A stretch of DNA of 64,000 bases, from the NCBI GenBank assembly GCA_949825025.1, contig OX463778.1, forward strand, positions 9,662,733 through 9,726,732, given 5' to 3'. Below the pieces are notes generated by a model. That model made no database searches. It saw only the letters and a list, made by a program, of their open reading frames with translations, and was not told the DNA's origin. The position numbers and the translations under genes were made by a program. This document shows, in pieces, positions 34,401-46,881 of this stretch (positions are counted from its first letter, which is position 1; each line of letters starts with the position of its first letter). The stretch is from Siphlonurus alternatus. Its lineage: Eukaryota; Arthropoda; Insecta; Ephemeroptera; Siphlonuridae.

Positions 34401-35657
34401 AGCTAGACGCTTCTCTTAATAAGAGGATAGGACCTAAAAGGGGCTTGGGTTCAAACCAGATCTCATCAAAACTTTTTAGCAATACTTCCCGGGCACTAAA
34501 AAGTCTGAAAAAATAATAAAATTGCCCCGTCTATCTATTTTTGCAATAATAATTTTGAGGTCGATGTCAATTCTCTATTGTCACATCTGCAGGTGTTGAC
34601 GGTTGTTGATGTTTCACAGAGGATTCCTAAGCTGGAGTGTGCACAGCGAGAGTCAGTCAGGGGTGAAGCTGCACGCCACCTTGCTGAGCTCACGGTTCAA
34701 GCGTGCCCGCCTGCAACGTGAGAGGGAGCGTGAAGGTCTAGGGAAAGATTGAAAAGAGGACTGCACCTTCGACGCCACCAGAATTCTTGAGGTAAATAAG
34801 TGACAGCTTGTGAGGATTTTTCAAATGTTGATATATTTATATATCGTAGCTAACTATGCAAACAAATATTCAAAATTTTCACTAGAAAATGAGATAGTCA
34901 GCTTCAAACCCAACTATTTGACTATTTAAATAATTCCTTATCATAATACACCTGAAAGGTAGAGAAAGTCAAAGAGACAGTTTAGAAGCTGATGGCAGTC
35001 TCATGTATATTTCTCATCTAATATTATATATTACCCATATTTGTTATAATTATAATAATAATAACAATTTTTTTAAATATTTTTATGCATAATATATATT
35101 TTAATATACACTGGATATGGAATGTAAAAAACAATAATTTATCTTACTTATATGTTAATTTAAAAAGCTTTTATTGTCATTTTCCTAAAATTCTAATTTT
35201 TTTTTTTTTTTTTTTTTAATTATAGCTATGTGTATTTATTATTTCTGCCAAGCTTGGGAAAATTTTGATCATTTTCAATACTTTTAATTAAGCGATAATA
35301 TATAGTTTTCTTATAATTATGGTAATAACGTTATTTTTTTGTTCAACTACAATAAATCTATAATTAAACCACAACAGGGCAGTAAATTGCAGTATATTTA
35401 TAGTGTATATTATATTTTCTTTTCAGTTCTTCAAAGACTTTGACTTTGGTTGTGCGAGTGTCGATCGTCTGTTGGTATCGGTGTGTGGTTCCGAGGACAA
35501 GAATGGTTCCCACATTTCTGCCAGTTATCACCGCTTTGCATCAAGCCAACTGAGAAGCAAAAGGAACTGCCAAAGCACAACATCCTGCCACTCCCACCAG
35601 GCTTCAAAGAAGTCCAGTTCAAAACAGAACCAAGCTAGCTCGCCAAATTTCAGATGA
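31473..35657 (+). pseudogene. ASCC1: ASCC1-like gene fragment (unit 3)
   Basis: Exons at about 31473-31649, 32279-32427, 32999-33167, 34622-34791 and 35427-35657. Sequence follows the unit 2 version, including LLVSV, with the same frameshifts and stop. Confidence 0.8.
33899..35065. repeat. Inverted-repeat cassette around ASCC1-like exon 4 (unit 3)
   Basis: Same arms and contents as 3937-5103; exon 34622-34791 lies inside. Confidence 0.72.
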
Positions 35658-35794
35658 AATAATGGGTTGCGATGGAGGAACTATTCCAAGGCGAGATGAA
35701 CTTGTTAGAGTTAAGAAGAAGCCTGAACAGGTTAGTTTTTTACCTGAACAATTACATTTTAGCTCAGTCTTGAGCTTGTTGAATCCACTTGATC

Positions 35795-35796
<2 letters not shown>

Positions 35797-35847
<51 letters not shown>

Positions 35848-36049
35848 CTAACGCGGCAAATGTGGCTACGCCACAGTGGCTCACGAAGGGTTTGCCTGTC
35901 TCAAAACCCTCTTAAACAACTCATAATTCTCCGCTTCAACAACTTCTGCCTTCAGCAAATTCCACTCTCTCATTGTGGGCCTAGAGATCTAAAGTAAAGA
36001 TTGGTTTATACTGCGGCAATTGTGGTTACACCACTATGGCTCACAGTTT
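35797..36049 (-). mobile_element. LINE 3'-end fragment (unit 3)
   Basis: Same fragment as 5837-6070, with a longer (TTA)n tail than units 1 and 4. Confidence 0.68.
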
Positions 36050-36823
36050 GGGGTCCTGTGTGTGATCAAAATTTTGGCAGTTAGATTACAGATACACGTT
36101 ATTTCATGTTTTCATGCACACCTAAGAACATGATATCCCTTACGGTTATTAAGACACCATTATTATTACTGTACAGTATGCATACTTTGGTAATCTACAA
36201 ATATACCTCCACAGTAGTGCTGTTGATATCCGGATATTTCAAAATCCGAAATCCGGATTCGAAAATATCCGAAAATCCGAAATCCGAATTTTCGGATTTG
36301 CGGATAATCGGATATCCGAAACTATATTCAGATTTTCGGATATCCGGATATCCGAAACTGATTTCGGATTTTCGGATATCCGGATATCCGAAACTGATTT
36401 CGGATATCCGGATATCCGAAACTGATTTCGAATTTTCGGATATCCGAAACTGATTTCGAATTCTCGGATATCCGGATATCCGAAACTGATTTCGAATTTT
36501 CGGATATCCGAAACTGATTTCGAATTCTCGGATATCCGGATATCCGAAACTGATTTTGAATTATATTTATAATATAATTATAATTGTAAAATATGTTATA
36601 TAATATACGATATTATATAATATATTACAAATTATAAACTATAAAAGTATGAAAATTTTCCAGTTTTTCTACGACGGTAAAAGAAATATAAGTTATTAAG
36701 TTATTAAAAGTTAATATAACTGATATTTTTTTACATGAAGATTGAAGACGCACACGTGTTTTCACACTGTCTTCAATATTTCTTGCGTTAATGTTAGTTG
36801 AAGTCCTGCAGTGGAGCACCTTA

Positions 36824-36977
36824 AGCCGGTATTACACGATACAATTTTTCTAACTATTGCATTCAATTTTTCCTTTCAAGAAAACTTGAACTTCATTTGT
36901 TTGTATGGAGATGAAATTTTCTTGAAAGGAAATATTGTATTCAATAGTTAAAAAAATTGTATCGTGCAATACCGGCT
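36824..36977. mobile_element. Nested 154-bp Harbinger-like MITE (unit 3)
   Basis: Same nested element and TTA duplication as 20697-20850. Confidence 0.7.
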
Positions 36978-37219
36978 TTATATAACATTCTGAATAATAT
37001 CAGTCAACCAATCAGAATAATATTCAGAATATTTTCAGCGGTCAGAATGACTCAGAATGTATTTTTAGCCTTGCAAACAGTAGCATCGGCAGGATGTGAA
37101 ATGTGGAGAGAATATTTGCGACTTTGTGGAGTGTGGACGAAATTCCAGAAACCAATGCTGCGCGCCCGTGCACGTCCGGCCGGCGCCTGGCTGTTAAATT
37201 ATCTCTCATTCTTGTTCAA

Positions 37220-37340
37220 AGGCCTGTTCGTAAACCCTGCTCGGTGTACACTTTCTACACCCAATCGACCTTATATCGCATGTACATAAGGTCGATTGGG
37301 TGCAGAAAGTGTACACCGAGCAGGGTTTACGAACAGGCCT
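37220..37340. repeat. Near-perfect 121-bp hairpin (unit 3)
   Basis: Same hairpin as 21093-21213. Confidence 0.9.
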
Positions 37341-38914
37341 CAAGAGTTCACAAGTAGATCACGCGATTTCAAGGACGTTAGAGTTGGAGCGTTCAGCTCT
37401 CTGGCATTTAAATTTCGTTTCTCACCTCACGCAGTTTAATTCTTTCACCTCGTACTCGTATAGATAAATAGATATTATGACATTATGTACGTATTATTTA
37501 TATAGAATATAGATAGTACCGTGATTAGATTAAATTGATTAATTATTATACTCTTTAACTTTAAACTCGATATAATCTTTATGTGGCAATTTATAATTTA
37601 GGGTACAAAATGTACGTAGTTAGGTAGTTAGTATATAATATAGTAACGTACTTATACTTACTAGTTATACCTACGTAGCCCAGTTTTTTTTTTTTTTTTT
37701 TTTTTAAATTTTAAATTACTAGATTATCTAGTATATAACTATATAATTATATATAGTATTCTTTATAAGGTGGTATTTTCTATTTTGTGATTTGTACATT
37801 TGTATTTTGTATTATACTATTTGTAGTATTTGTACTATTTATAATTTAAAGTATTTATAATTATTTATATTGCTTAATTATTAGAGTTATTAACTTATTA
37901 CCTCTACATTTTAAATACAATATACATTATTCAATATATATTAAAAATATTCAAATTAATTTAACAAAAATTTATTGGTTTAAAATTTGTAAATGTAATT
38001 CAATTTGCAATTGCGAATACACATAACAATTTAAAACTAAATATTTGAATTACAGTATTATACTAATTACAGTCATGCTTAATTTCACATCCAAATTATC
38101 CGAAAGCAAAAGCTGAAATTCAGAAATTCGATCGAAATTCGACTGTTGGTTTCGGATTGTAGAATATTTAAAATTACTGGATTTTCGGATATCCGGATAT
38201 CCGATCAAAATTTCGGATATTTGAAATCCGATCGAAGTTCGAATATCCGATCGGAGTTCGGATATCCGATTATCCGATCGGAGTTCGGATATCCGATTAT
38301 CCGATCGGATATCGGATATCCGAACTCCGATCGGATATCGGATATCCGAAATTTCAAACGGATAATCGGATATCCGGATATCCGAAAATCCGACTATCCG
38401 GATATCCATTTCTCCAAAATCCGGATATCCGGATAATAAAATATCCGAAAATCCGAAATCCGAAAATTTTCAACAGCACTACTCCACAGCACTATTATTA
38501 CACACTCCACTTTCTTCAGAACCATATTATCAGTGCTTCATAGGCACTTTAGTATTCTGCTTAATATGCATATAACAATACTGTACTTTTTAGTTACAAA
38601 CAAGTTTATAAGTTTTATTTTAACATTGAATTCCTATAAGATAAAATGAGTTTGGTGCTGAAACCCCTAAAAAGAGTTACTAGAGCATGCTAGAACTCTA
38701 AACAAGGTAAAGGGAACTCTAAACTGGAGATTCTGGGCACAATTAAAATGCTCAGATTTATCACTAAACGCAGTTTGTATCATTATTTAGGCTGATGCTA
38801 ACCGTGGTCAGTCAGAAGGCTGGATATCTTTCTTTGTGAACCACCAACTCGCATCTCACAAAGTTTTAATCTGCACATCGTCTTCTTTTGTGGACCTGCA
38901 GCTCCAGCATATGG

Positions 38915-39114
38915 TCTCTCGTCCGGAATAATGAGCTATCTGCTTACTATGATTCAGTTGCAGTAATGAGCTATCTGCTATTTCAGGTGAGTGCAATTAT
39001 GAGCTGTAAATCAGTATAAAATAAAGCTCATAATTGCCTCAACTGAAATAGCAGATAGCTCATTATTGCAACGAGATCATGGTAGGAAGTTAGCTCATTA
39101 TTCCGGATGAGGGA
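38915..39114. mobile_element. 200-bp palindromic MITE-like element (unit 3)
   Basis: Same element at the same place as 6661-6860. Confidence 0.7.
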
Positions 39115-40045
39115 CGATATCAGACAGGGGTAACTGAGAGCTGTCCTGAGTGTACTTGGACATAAAGTAGAACAAGTACATCTCGGAACAGCATGAAGAA
39201 AACTGCCTTGCTTGCTAGAGATGTAACTCTATAAAACAGAGGGATGCAGAGATTTGAAATTTCAGGAGAGATAAGAAGAGCACTCAGTCTATTAATACAG
39301 TATCAAAAGAGTTTTGGTTCTCCACGCCTCCATAAGCTTTCTGGTTATGTCTCTAAATAAAACAGGAGTAAAATCTGTGGTGTACACACCATGTTGTGAA
39401 GACAAACCGTTGCCTCAGAATACAAATCACATAACTACAAAATATTTGATGCAATTCTAAACCTTTTCACACTAGAACATAAGGGTCAAAGTTCTGTCAA
39501 TTTATTTATTTTTAGTTACATGATTTGCATTCTGAGGTGACAAAACCTAATATGCATCTAATCAAACGTTTATTCCAGGATGTCCGTGAGCTGGTGCTGA
39601 CTCCGAACCCGTCATATGCCCGTGAGAGAACTGGTGACATGGGGGAGTCCGGACGGTACGTGGACCACCGCACCGCCCCCTACTCCTGCCCTGTGATTGG
39701 CCTGGAGCTAAGCGGAAAGTTCCGCTTTGCCTTCCCCTGGAGCCGCGGCTGTGTAGTCTCTGAGAAGGCACTCAAGGCGGTGCCTTCAAAGCTCTGCCAC
39801 AAGGTGAATAACAGAAGATGGCTGCATTTAATAGAGACTTCAGGTCAGCTGATTTTTAGTTGTTCCCAGTGTTCCCACCTACCTATTTTTCAATAAGGAG
39901 CAACTTGCTGTTCTTTCTGGATATATTTTTGCTTTGCTTCTAAACTAAATTTCTAAATGTTATTAATCTAAACATTCTAAACATAAATTATTTTGAAAAA
40001 TAAATACACTTTACCATAAATTGAAATTATTATTTTATTTATTAA

Positions 40046-40398
40046 GGGTAAGGTAACGCCGCCAATGTTAAAAAAAATCCCTCACACAAAAATTCTGAAA
40101 AAAAAAAAAAAATTAAAATGTTCTCCTCTACACCCCCTATCAGTAGCTAAAATATCAGGTACACAAATTCAATCTATTTTTTGAGTTATGAATTTTTAAA
40201 GTTGACTACTTTAACATGGAGAAATGGAACTCCCATGTTAAATTAGTCAACTTTAAAAATCATAACTCAAAAACTAGATCGAATATGTATACCTGATATT
40301 TTAGCTACTGATAGGGGGTGTAGAGGAGAACATTTTAAAATTTTTTCAGAATTTTTGTGTGAGGGACTTTTTTAAACATTGGTGGCGTTACCTTACCC
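40046..40398. mobile_element. Palindromic TTAA MITE (unit 3)
   Basis: Same insertion as 7792-8143, flanked by TTAA. Confidence 0.8.
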
Positions 40399-41599
40399 TT
40401 AAGAAATTTCCCATGCTTTTCATCAAGCTATAGAGTAATGATATTATGCATTTTAGACACTGTAAAGCTTAGCATGCATAATAAACTATTAATTAACGTT
40501 GCTTATAGTTATATTAAATATGATTGTAATGTTTCCTTAATTCACGTTGTGTTACTGGTTCATTATTAATAAAATTATTTATTGATATGACTAAACTAAA
40601 TACATGTTAAATGATTTTTTTTTCATATACTTTAATAAATAATGACTTTCAATATATTATGAAACAAAAATTTAGTTCAAAATACACAGACCACGGTATA
40701 TAAATATTACATGGTGTAGATTCTATAGATACTTCTTTGCCAAATTCCTGTTTCTTGCCCACATTGCCAAAAGTATTGTTGGGTAATCAACACTTTTTTT
40801 TGTGTGTTTTTGCATTCTTCCAACACCAAGGCCTGCGCACTGCGAAGTGCGGGAAGAAAAATAGTAGTCCGTACCCCATTTGCTACATCATTGTAAAATT
40901 TAAATTAAATCCAATTGAAGTAGATTTTTGCACTCTATAGGCATAATTTCTAAACCTCTTATCTTGCCGTGTAAAAGTTTCAAAATTTTAGAACCAATTA
41001 ATTCCTTCTTCCATGAAAAATTTGGGGTCAAAGTTGCATATAACTCAAAGGAATATTGGAATCTAGGACTACTACTATTTTAAAAACATTTGATATTATA
41101 GTGTGCAGGCCTTGCATGACAGCATTTTCAATTTGGTTTAGTATATATATAGTCACAATGTATCAACTGATATTTAATGTGAATAAATAAATAAATTGAG
41201 TGGTATAGAGGAAGTCCGGGAATAAGTAATAATATAAACACTATACATTCTTTTATAAGGAACAACTTTGAGTGAGTGCAATAACACTGTAAAAATGTCA
41301 ACATGCAAATTTGTATCAGTGTTTAGTGCACAGGTTGCATCAACAATTTTTAATTGGTAAATACTGTATGCATACTTGTCATGGAATTTTATTAGGTAAT
41401 CCCGTTAGGATTTTGCACAAGACTTATTATTAGAAATATTTTAGGATAAGATCTTAAGGGCATACAGGCCTCAATTAAAAATTTGACAGTCACAGAGAGT
41501 TTTGCTTGAGTTGACAATCAACATTTGGCTTGTTTTTTTCGTATGTACGCGATGCAGCTGCATGAGCAGGGGCTGCAAAGTAAGGATGCAGGTCCTTGA

Positions 41600-41637
41600 T
41601 GACGTCAAAATGACGTCACAACACGCAACCATATAAA
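41600..41637 (+). promoter_or_regulatory. Tandem CRE plus TATA candidate (unit 3)
   Basis: Same motifs and spacing as 9345-9382. Confidence 0.5.
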
Positions 41638-41927
41638 CGCCGCCAGTCTCCTATACCATGGCCAGTCTCTGTATTTTGTTACAGTTTGAAAGTTTATACT
41701 TCTGTAGCTAGAGTCCTTCGAAGAGAAAGACTTTTAGAGATTGGACAATTTTTTACTCTAAGGGTCTGATGATCTCTGAAGTTCCTGCTATGCATACTCA
41801 TTTGACTCCATGATAATTCATACCATGGTGTCTGCATATACTGTATACACTATATAATGTGTATGATGTTTTCAAATTGACAGCTTCAAGTGTTTTAGAG
41901 GAAAAAATTATTTTTCCAATTTCCAAC

Positions 41928-41929
<2 letters not shown>

Positions 41930-42019
<90 letters not shown>
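41930..42019. repeat. (TA)n microsatellite (unit 3)
   Basis: About 45 TA dinucleotides, the longest of the four. Confidence 0.95.
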
Positions 42020-42023
<4 letters not shown>

Positions 42024-42531
42024 GTGGCTTATGGAGAGCTATGACTTATAAGATATGTAATTTTACTCACTTTTTACATTTGAAAAAAGAGAAAAGAGTT
42101 CTGAATTAACTTTTTGAAATAGAGCCGCATATATCATGGCAATGCAAAAGTTTGTACTTTTTAAATGAAGAGCTTTATTTTTTATATTATAGTTTAAAAA
42201 GAATTGCATTAGACTTTCATTCCTCCCCTATACAATAGCTCCTTGTGCTTGTACTGTCCTGTGTTACAATTAAGAGACTCAGCCTACAGTTTTGGACCTC
42301 GCCCCATGATGTACTTGATGTTTGGTGTCCCTCACATTGCACTGTCCTGTTTGTCATCAGGAGTTCCGGTGGCATATGATGGCGCTTAAGCCGTGGTAAA
42401 TCTTATAATAACAAAAAACAACAAAAATAATTTTCAGTTTGTTTATTTTACAAAAAAAAAAAAGAACATGTTTAAAACAACTGTTTTAATAACTATATCT
42501 AACTCTTGTAATGTAGCATGATTTCATCATT

Positions 42532-45099
42532 TTAGTCCCTCTTAACAAGCTGCTTGACCCTGTTACACGCTCTGAGAGTGCGGGATGGGATGCTTTCCTT
42601 CTCGGGCTGCTGGCTGGGCGGCTTCTTCTTACTCTGAATTTTCACCACCTCCTGTTGTTTTGTTGCTTGCTCCTGCTTTTTGCGATGGGTGGCCTTGAGC
42701 TCCAGCTTTAACTTTTCATTCTCAACTTGAATTCCTTCTTTTTCATGTTTTAAATTTTTTATTAGATTATTTTGATTTTCAGTTTCATTATGAAGTTCTT
42801 TGCATTTATCTTTCAGTTGCTTGTTCATTCTGATGTGCTTCATAACTTTTGTGATTAATCCTTGATTTTTAAGCCTCAAGCTAGTACATTCCTTTGCATT
42901 TTCTATAGCGTCAGACGTTTTTTGAGCCATGTCTTTATTATATGACAGTTGAAGGTCATTTATTTTTTTTATAAACTTTTTATTTACAACTTGCAACTTT
43001 TCTATCTTTAATTCTCTCTGAGCCAGTAGCATGCTGATCTCATGATTTTCCTTCGCCATCTTTTTGGCATTGGATGAGAGCAAAGCTTCAACGCACTTCA
43101 GTCTCTCTGCTTGAATGTAAAACTTTCGTCGTTGCGACGACTCCGAGACAAGGTCGCCTCGTAGTTTGTGGTAATCTGCTGTTAATGTGCAGAATCTGCT
43201 CCGCAGGTCAGCTTGAATTTTCATGACAATTTCATTTTGTTTTTCCAGTACTTGTTTTGTTTCTTGAGAAGTTATCAACTCTTTTCTCAACATTGTAAGC
43301 TCTTCATCCAGTTTATTGCAGTTATCTGTCAAGTGGCGTAGTTTTTCATTCTGGGAGCTTTTCTCCATCTCCAGTAATGCTAACTGATTTGTTGCTTCAT
43401 GGAGTAATGAATTTTCATTAGTTAGCTCATTCATAGACTTTATCAAATTTTTTTTCTCCTCTTCCACAGATAATAATTTTTTTGTACTAGTTTTTATTTT
43501 TATTTCTAATTGTTCCAAGTCATTCTCCAATAGCTTACATTTTCCCATTAATTCATTGTTATGTTGGTTAAATTTTTCTGCAAGATTTTTTAATTTTGTG
43601 CATTCATTTACTGATACTCCCAATGATTGATGTACATTGTTTAGTGTATCGCAATGCTGCTCTGTTAAGGCAATTTTTTTTTCTTTTTGTGAAAGGTTAT
43701 TATTTAATACCTTTATGTGATGTTCAAGATTTAATATATTTTGAGCTTGATCTTGATTTTCCTTGTGTAATTTTTCAGATGCTATGTTCAACCTTTTTAT
43801 TACTTCTTCACATTTATTCAACTTTGCTGTTAACATGTCATGTTCCTGCTGTAAATTTGTGAACTGTACTCTTTTCATATTTAGCTCAATATTTTTTATT
43901 CCAAGTTCTTTTTCTGTTACCTTGATATGCTGTATTGCTATTTCCTTTTCATGCATTATCTTATTTTTTGCTGCAATAGCTTCTTTGTACTCACTCAGAT
44001 GTTTAGAAAGCTGTTTTTGTAGCTCGGACTCAATTTTTTTCTGCGCGTTTACTTGCAATTTATGAGTTGTTATAGTTTCCTCGAGTTTTTCTTGCAAACT
44101 GTCACTCTGAGACTTCAGGTTGTCTCTTTCCTCCAGCTTGTGACGTGCCTCGTTGGCTTCTTTTTGCAGTACAATGTTTTCACCACTAAGTCTACTCTTT
44201 TCTGCAGCACTTGCATCAGCTAAAATTTTCAGGTCATCAAATAATTTTACAAACGTTGATATTTCTTGTATTTTCTCATCTCTGTCTTGAGTAACCTTTT
44301 CTAATTTTCTTTTTAAATCATCACACTTCTTTCTATTGACACTTTCGTCATGTTCCATTAAATTCAATATTTTTAATTTCTCTGTTTCAAGAATGATTAT
44401 TTTTTGTTCAAATAATGAAATCTCTTTTTTTAGAGTTTCAGTATGTTCAGCCTTCTGTGAGAACTGTTGTGACATTATATTTTGTAGTTCTTCTTTTGCT
44501 TCGGAAAGTTTTTCCTGCAGGCTTTCTTTGCATTGCTTCAATTCGTTCTCCTTGATTTCCATGTCAGTTTTGTTTTTAGCATCTAGTTCATGATAATTTG
44601 AAGCAAGCTTTGACAACATTTGTTTCAGTACATGGTTTTTGTAATTAACTTTTTCTGTCATATTTTTTTCTTCATTTATTTCTGCTTCTTTTTTTTGTAA
44701 CTGCCTAGTTAGGTTTTCCATTGCACCAATATATTTTGATTCATTTGCATCTAACTTGCACGTTGGTAGAATTATTTTCTTTGATATTTCTTTGTTTAAA
44801 AAATTAATACTGTTTCCTTCTATTGCTTTTAAATCTTTGAATAATTTGTTTTTAATTTTTATTAATTTGTTGACATGGTTTAGATTTTTTTTGCATTTCT
44901 TCAGATTTTTTGTTGCTTTAATTAAATACACTAGTTTCTCAATTTCTAGTCTAATTTTTATGCAAATCATAATTTTTCGTTCTTCCTCTTGCTCTTGCAT
45001 TTTTTGTTGATCATCCTCGTTGATGCACCTTAATGTTGAACAAAGTTCTGCACCTTCGTAGTTATCCGCGGGACACTGAAACATATTTATACTTTCCAT
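42532..45099 (-). CDS. Intronless 855-residue coiled-coil protein, intact (unit 3)
   Basis: One open frame without introns, although the neighbouring gene fragments are split by introns. The start is the first ATG after an in-frame TAG three codons upstream, and G follows the ATG. A short non-coiled N-terminus (about residues 1-30, with three cysteines) precedes almost continuous Lys/Glu/Leu/Asn-rich heptad sequence to about residue 805. A basic, Pro/Ser-containing tail ends in RTLRACNRVKQLVKRD. There is no signal peptide, membrane segment or enzymatic motif. Such architecture fits a structural filament, cilium, centrosome or synaptonemal-complex protein, but I could not assign a family. Absence of introns suggests origin by retroposition, though no flanking A-tail or target duplication was identified. 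An AATAAA signal lies 84-85 bases after the stop. Confidence 0.82.
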   Translation of the reverse strand: MESINMFQCPADNYEGAELCSTLRCINEDDQQKMQEQEEERKIMICIKIRLEIEKLVYLIKATKNLKKCKKNLNHVNKLIKIKNKLFKDLKAIEGNSINFLNKEISKKIILPTCKLDANESKYIGAMENLTRQLQKKEAEINEEKNMTEKVNYKNHVLKQMLSKLASNYHELDAKNKTDMEIKENELKQCKESLQEKLSEAKEELQNIMSQQFSQKAEHTETLKKEISLFEQKIIILETEKLKILNLMEHDESVNRKKCDDLKRKLEKVTQDRDEKIQEISTFVKLFDDLKILADASAAEKSRLSGENIVLQKEANEARHKLEERDNLKSQSDSLQEKLEETITTHKLQVNAQKKIESELQKQLSKHLSEYKEAIAAKNKIMHEKEIAIQHIKVTEKELGIKNIELNMKRVQFTNLQQEHDMLTAKLNKCEEVIKRLNIASEKLHKENQDQAQNILNLEHHIKVLNNNLSQKEKKIALTEQHCDTLNNVHQSLGVSVNECTKLKNLAEKFNQHNNELMGKCKLLENDLEQLEIKIKTSTKKLLSVEEEKKNLIKSMNELTNENSLLHEATNQLALLEMEKSSQNEKLRHLTDNCNKLDEELTMLRKELITSQETKQVLEKQNEIVMKIQADLRSRFCTLTADYHKLRGDLVSESSQRRKFYIQAERLKCVEALLSSNAKKMAKENHEISMLLAQRELKIEKLQVVNKKFIKKINDLQLSYNKDMAQKTSDAIENAKECTSLRLKNQGLITKVMKHIRMNKQLKDKCKELHNETENQNNLIKNLKHEKEGIQVENEKLKLELKATHRKKQEQATKQQEVVKIQSKKKPPSQQPEKESIPSRTLRACNRVKQLVKRD

Positions 45100-45117
45100 G
45101 GATAGCTAGTCGATGTA

Positions 45118-45333
45118 AAAATCTCCTCAGCCAGTCAAGGCAAAGGAGATTTTCTTTACAGCAAATTGTGAAATATTAAGAAAAGGAAAAAGTTTGTCGG
45201 CCAACAAAGGCGAACAACACTTTCAAAAATCTCCTCAGCCAGTCAAGGCAAAGGAGATTTTTTTTACAACGAATTGGGAAATATCAAGAAAAGTAAAAAG
45301 CTTGTTGGCCAGCAAAGGCGAACAACACTTTTC
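45118..45333 (-). repeat. 108-bp leader repeats (unit 3)
   Basis: Same block, here upstream of an intact coiled-coil ORF. Confidence 0.75.
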
Positions 45334-46362
45334 ACTTATAAAATTTAAACTTTAAAAGTCAAATTTTTAGGTAGTTAATCAATTTGTAGTTGAACGATTT
45401 TTGTTGCGACTGATCCACTCGACTACAACAGGAGAATTAAAAGCTCTGAGATCTATAATAGGCGCAACAATTAAAAGTTTGTTTGATTTTTCAAAACTAA
45501 AACCTATAAATGCGCAACAATTAAAGTTTGTTGATTTTTTAAAATTGAAATTAAGAATGAACAATAAATAAACCAATTGTTATCGCGCGTATAATTAGTA
45601 TTATATAAAAGCAAGCACAAATGTCAATATATATCTTGTATGTATCTCCTTCTATTTAAATAATTTTATAAATGAAAATATAATTAATGATTAGAAAATA
45701 AACGTGCGTGCCATATTAATATATATTACATGGAAACGCGCGCGGCATCAGCGATATATTAATTCTCACGGCGAGTGGTGATAATTTTTTGTTTCATGTT
45801 TAATATATATGTAGACGTCTCAGTAAAAATTACGTTGATAATATGAGTGCTGTATTTGAATAGCTAGCTTGACCTATATATAGGCCGGGTGAGTAAAATA
45901 CGTAGTGTACGTTGTTCAAATTAATTCACATTTTTTTGCGGAGAGTCGGTGGTCGGTGAACATTATATATACTGTTTGAATTTCCCATGCAATCACAAGG
46001 TTGGCTTTATTTTTCATATGTATAAGTTATAGACGTACTGTATGTTTAAATTTGGAGCGGGTGGGGGGGACAGCTAGGGGGCAATTAAGATTACTCTACA
46101 CTCTACACGCTCTACATAAGGTTTGACGCTCTGCCATCTTGGCGCAGCTTTTGTTAGGGCCTGTGTGTGACGTCACGACCAATCACTGACTGCATGCCAC
46201 GAAATAGGCTCGAGAGTGACTTTTCTCTCTGATTGGTCCTGCGCAAACTGGACGAAAATATGAACCTATTAAGCGTCCAACTTTAGGAAAGTAGATAGTA
46301 TAGAGTTAAGGATTTTAAACCTAAACTACGAGCTTTTTCTAGAAGTCGCGAAACCAGTAACG

Positions 46363-46573
46363 CCCTCTCTGATTGGCCGTGACGTCACTGAGCCAAACCC
46401 CCTCCACTTACTTAGCCTGGCTCTGCCAGGGTTAAAAGTTGCGACTTTGGAGTTGCGACTTCTGTTTTGCGCCTAAACAGAAGTCGCAACTCCAAAGTCG
46501 CAACTTTTAACCCTGGCAGAGCCAGGCTAAGTAAGGGGTTTGGCTCAGTGACGTCACGGCCAATCAGAGAGGG
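46363..46573. repeat. CRE/CCAAT palindrome, unit 4 (complete arms)
   Basis: Near-perfect inverted repeat of about 100 bp per arm, the least eroded copy together with unit 5. Each arm carries, from outside in, CCAAT, TGACGTCA, GAGCCAAACC, TAGCCTGGCTCTGCCAGG and two GTTGCGAC words. TAGCCTGGCTCTGCCAGG itself contains a small CCTGGC/GCCAGG hairpin. Confidence 0.9.
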
Positions 46574-46881
46574 CGTGACGTCACTGAGCCAAACCAACGT
46601 TCCTTTATACGTTCCTTTTTTTGTTCCTTTCGCGGTACAATGGGGCCTGAGAATTTAACGAAATTGACGCACGAAATGCGTGCGTGTCTTAACCTGTATA
46701 AAGAAACCTTGAGCCAAACCCCCTATCCACTTACTTAGCCTGGCTCTGCCGCTCTGCCAGGGTTAAAAGTTGCGACTTTGGAGTTGCATGCGACTTCTGT
46801 TTAGGCGCAAAACAGAAAGCTCGTAGTTTCAGCCTTATATGTACTTACAAAACCCTTATGTAATAACATATTATATAATAT

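Larger units (their letters stand above)
36215..38481. mobile_element. hAT-like non-autonomous DNA transposon with ATCCGGAT arrays (unit 3)
   Basis: Same length, ends and duplication (36207-36214 and 38482-38489) as the unit 2 copy. Confidence 0.88.
35662..39803 (+). pseudogene. RTF2: RTF2-like gene fragment (unit 3), intron carries hAT-like element
   Basis: Exon 1 at 35662-35730 and the 75-codon exon at 39579-39803; weak candidate exon from 38791. Same insertion and same residues as unit 2. Confidence 0.78.
29343..45487. repeat. Tandem segmental duplication, unit 3 (16.1 kb)
   Basis: Full-length direct repeat with the same SINE-like and hAT-like insertions at the same bases as unit 2, but with an uninterrupted coiled-coil ORF like unit 4. 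The TA tract is the longest of the four (about 90 bp against about 70). Confidence 0.97.

Noticed and set aside
42532..45099. Naming the coiled-coil protein as CFAP58, SYCP1 or another long coiled-coil family
   Set aside because: Length and composition are similar, but I see no family-specific motif. Low-complexity heptads give false resemblance.
45379..45576. 65-codon minus-strand frame upstream of the coiled-coil gene in units 3 and 4
   Set aside because: It is closed in units 1 and 2 by one base, overlaps a short direct repeat and resembles no known protein.
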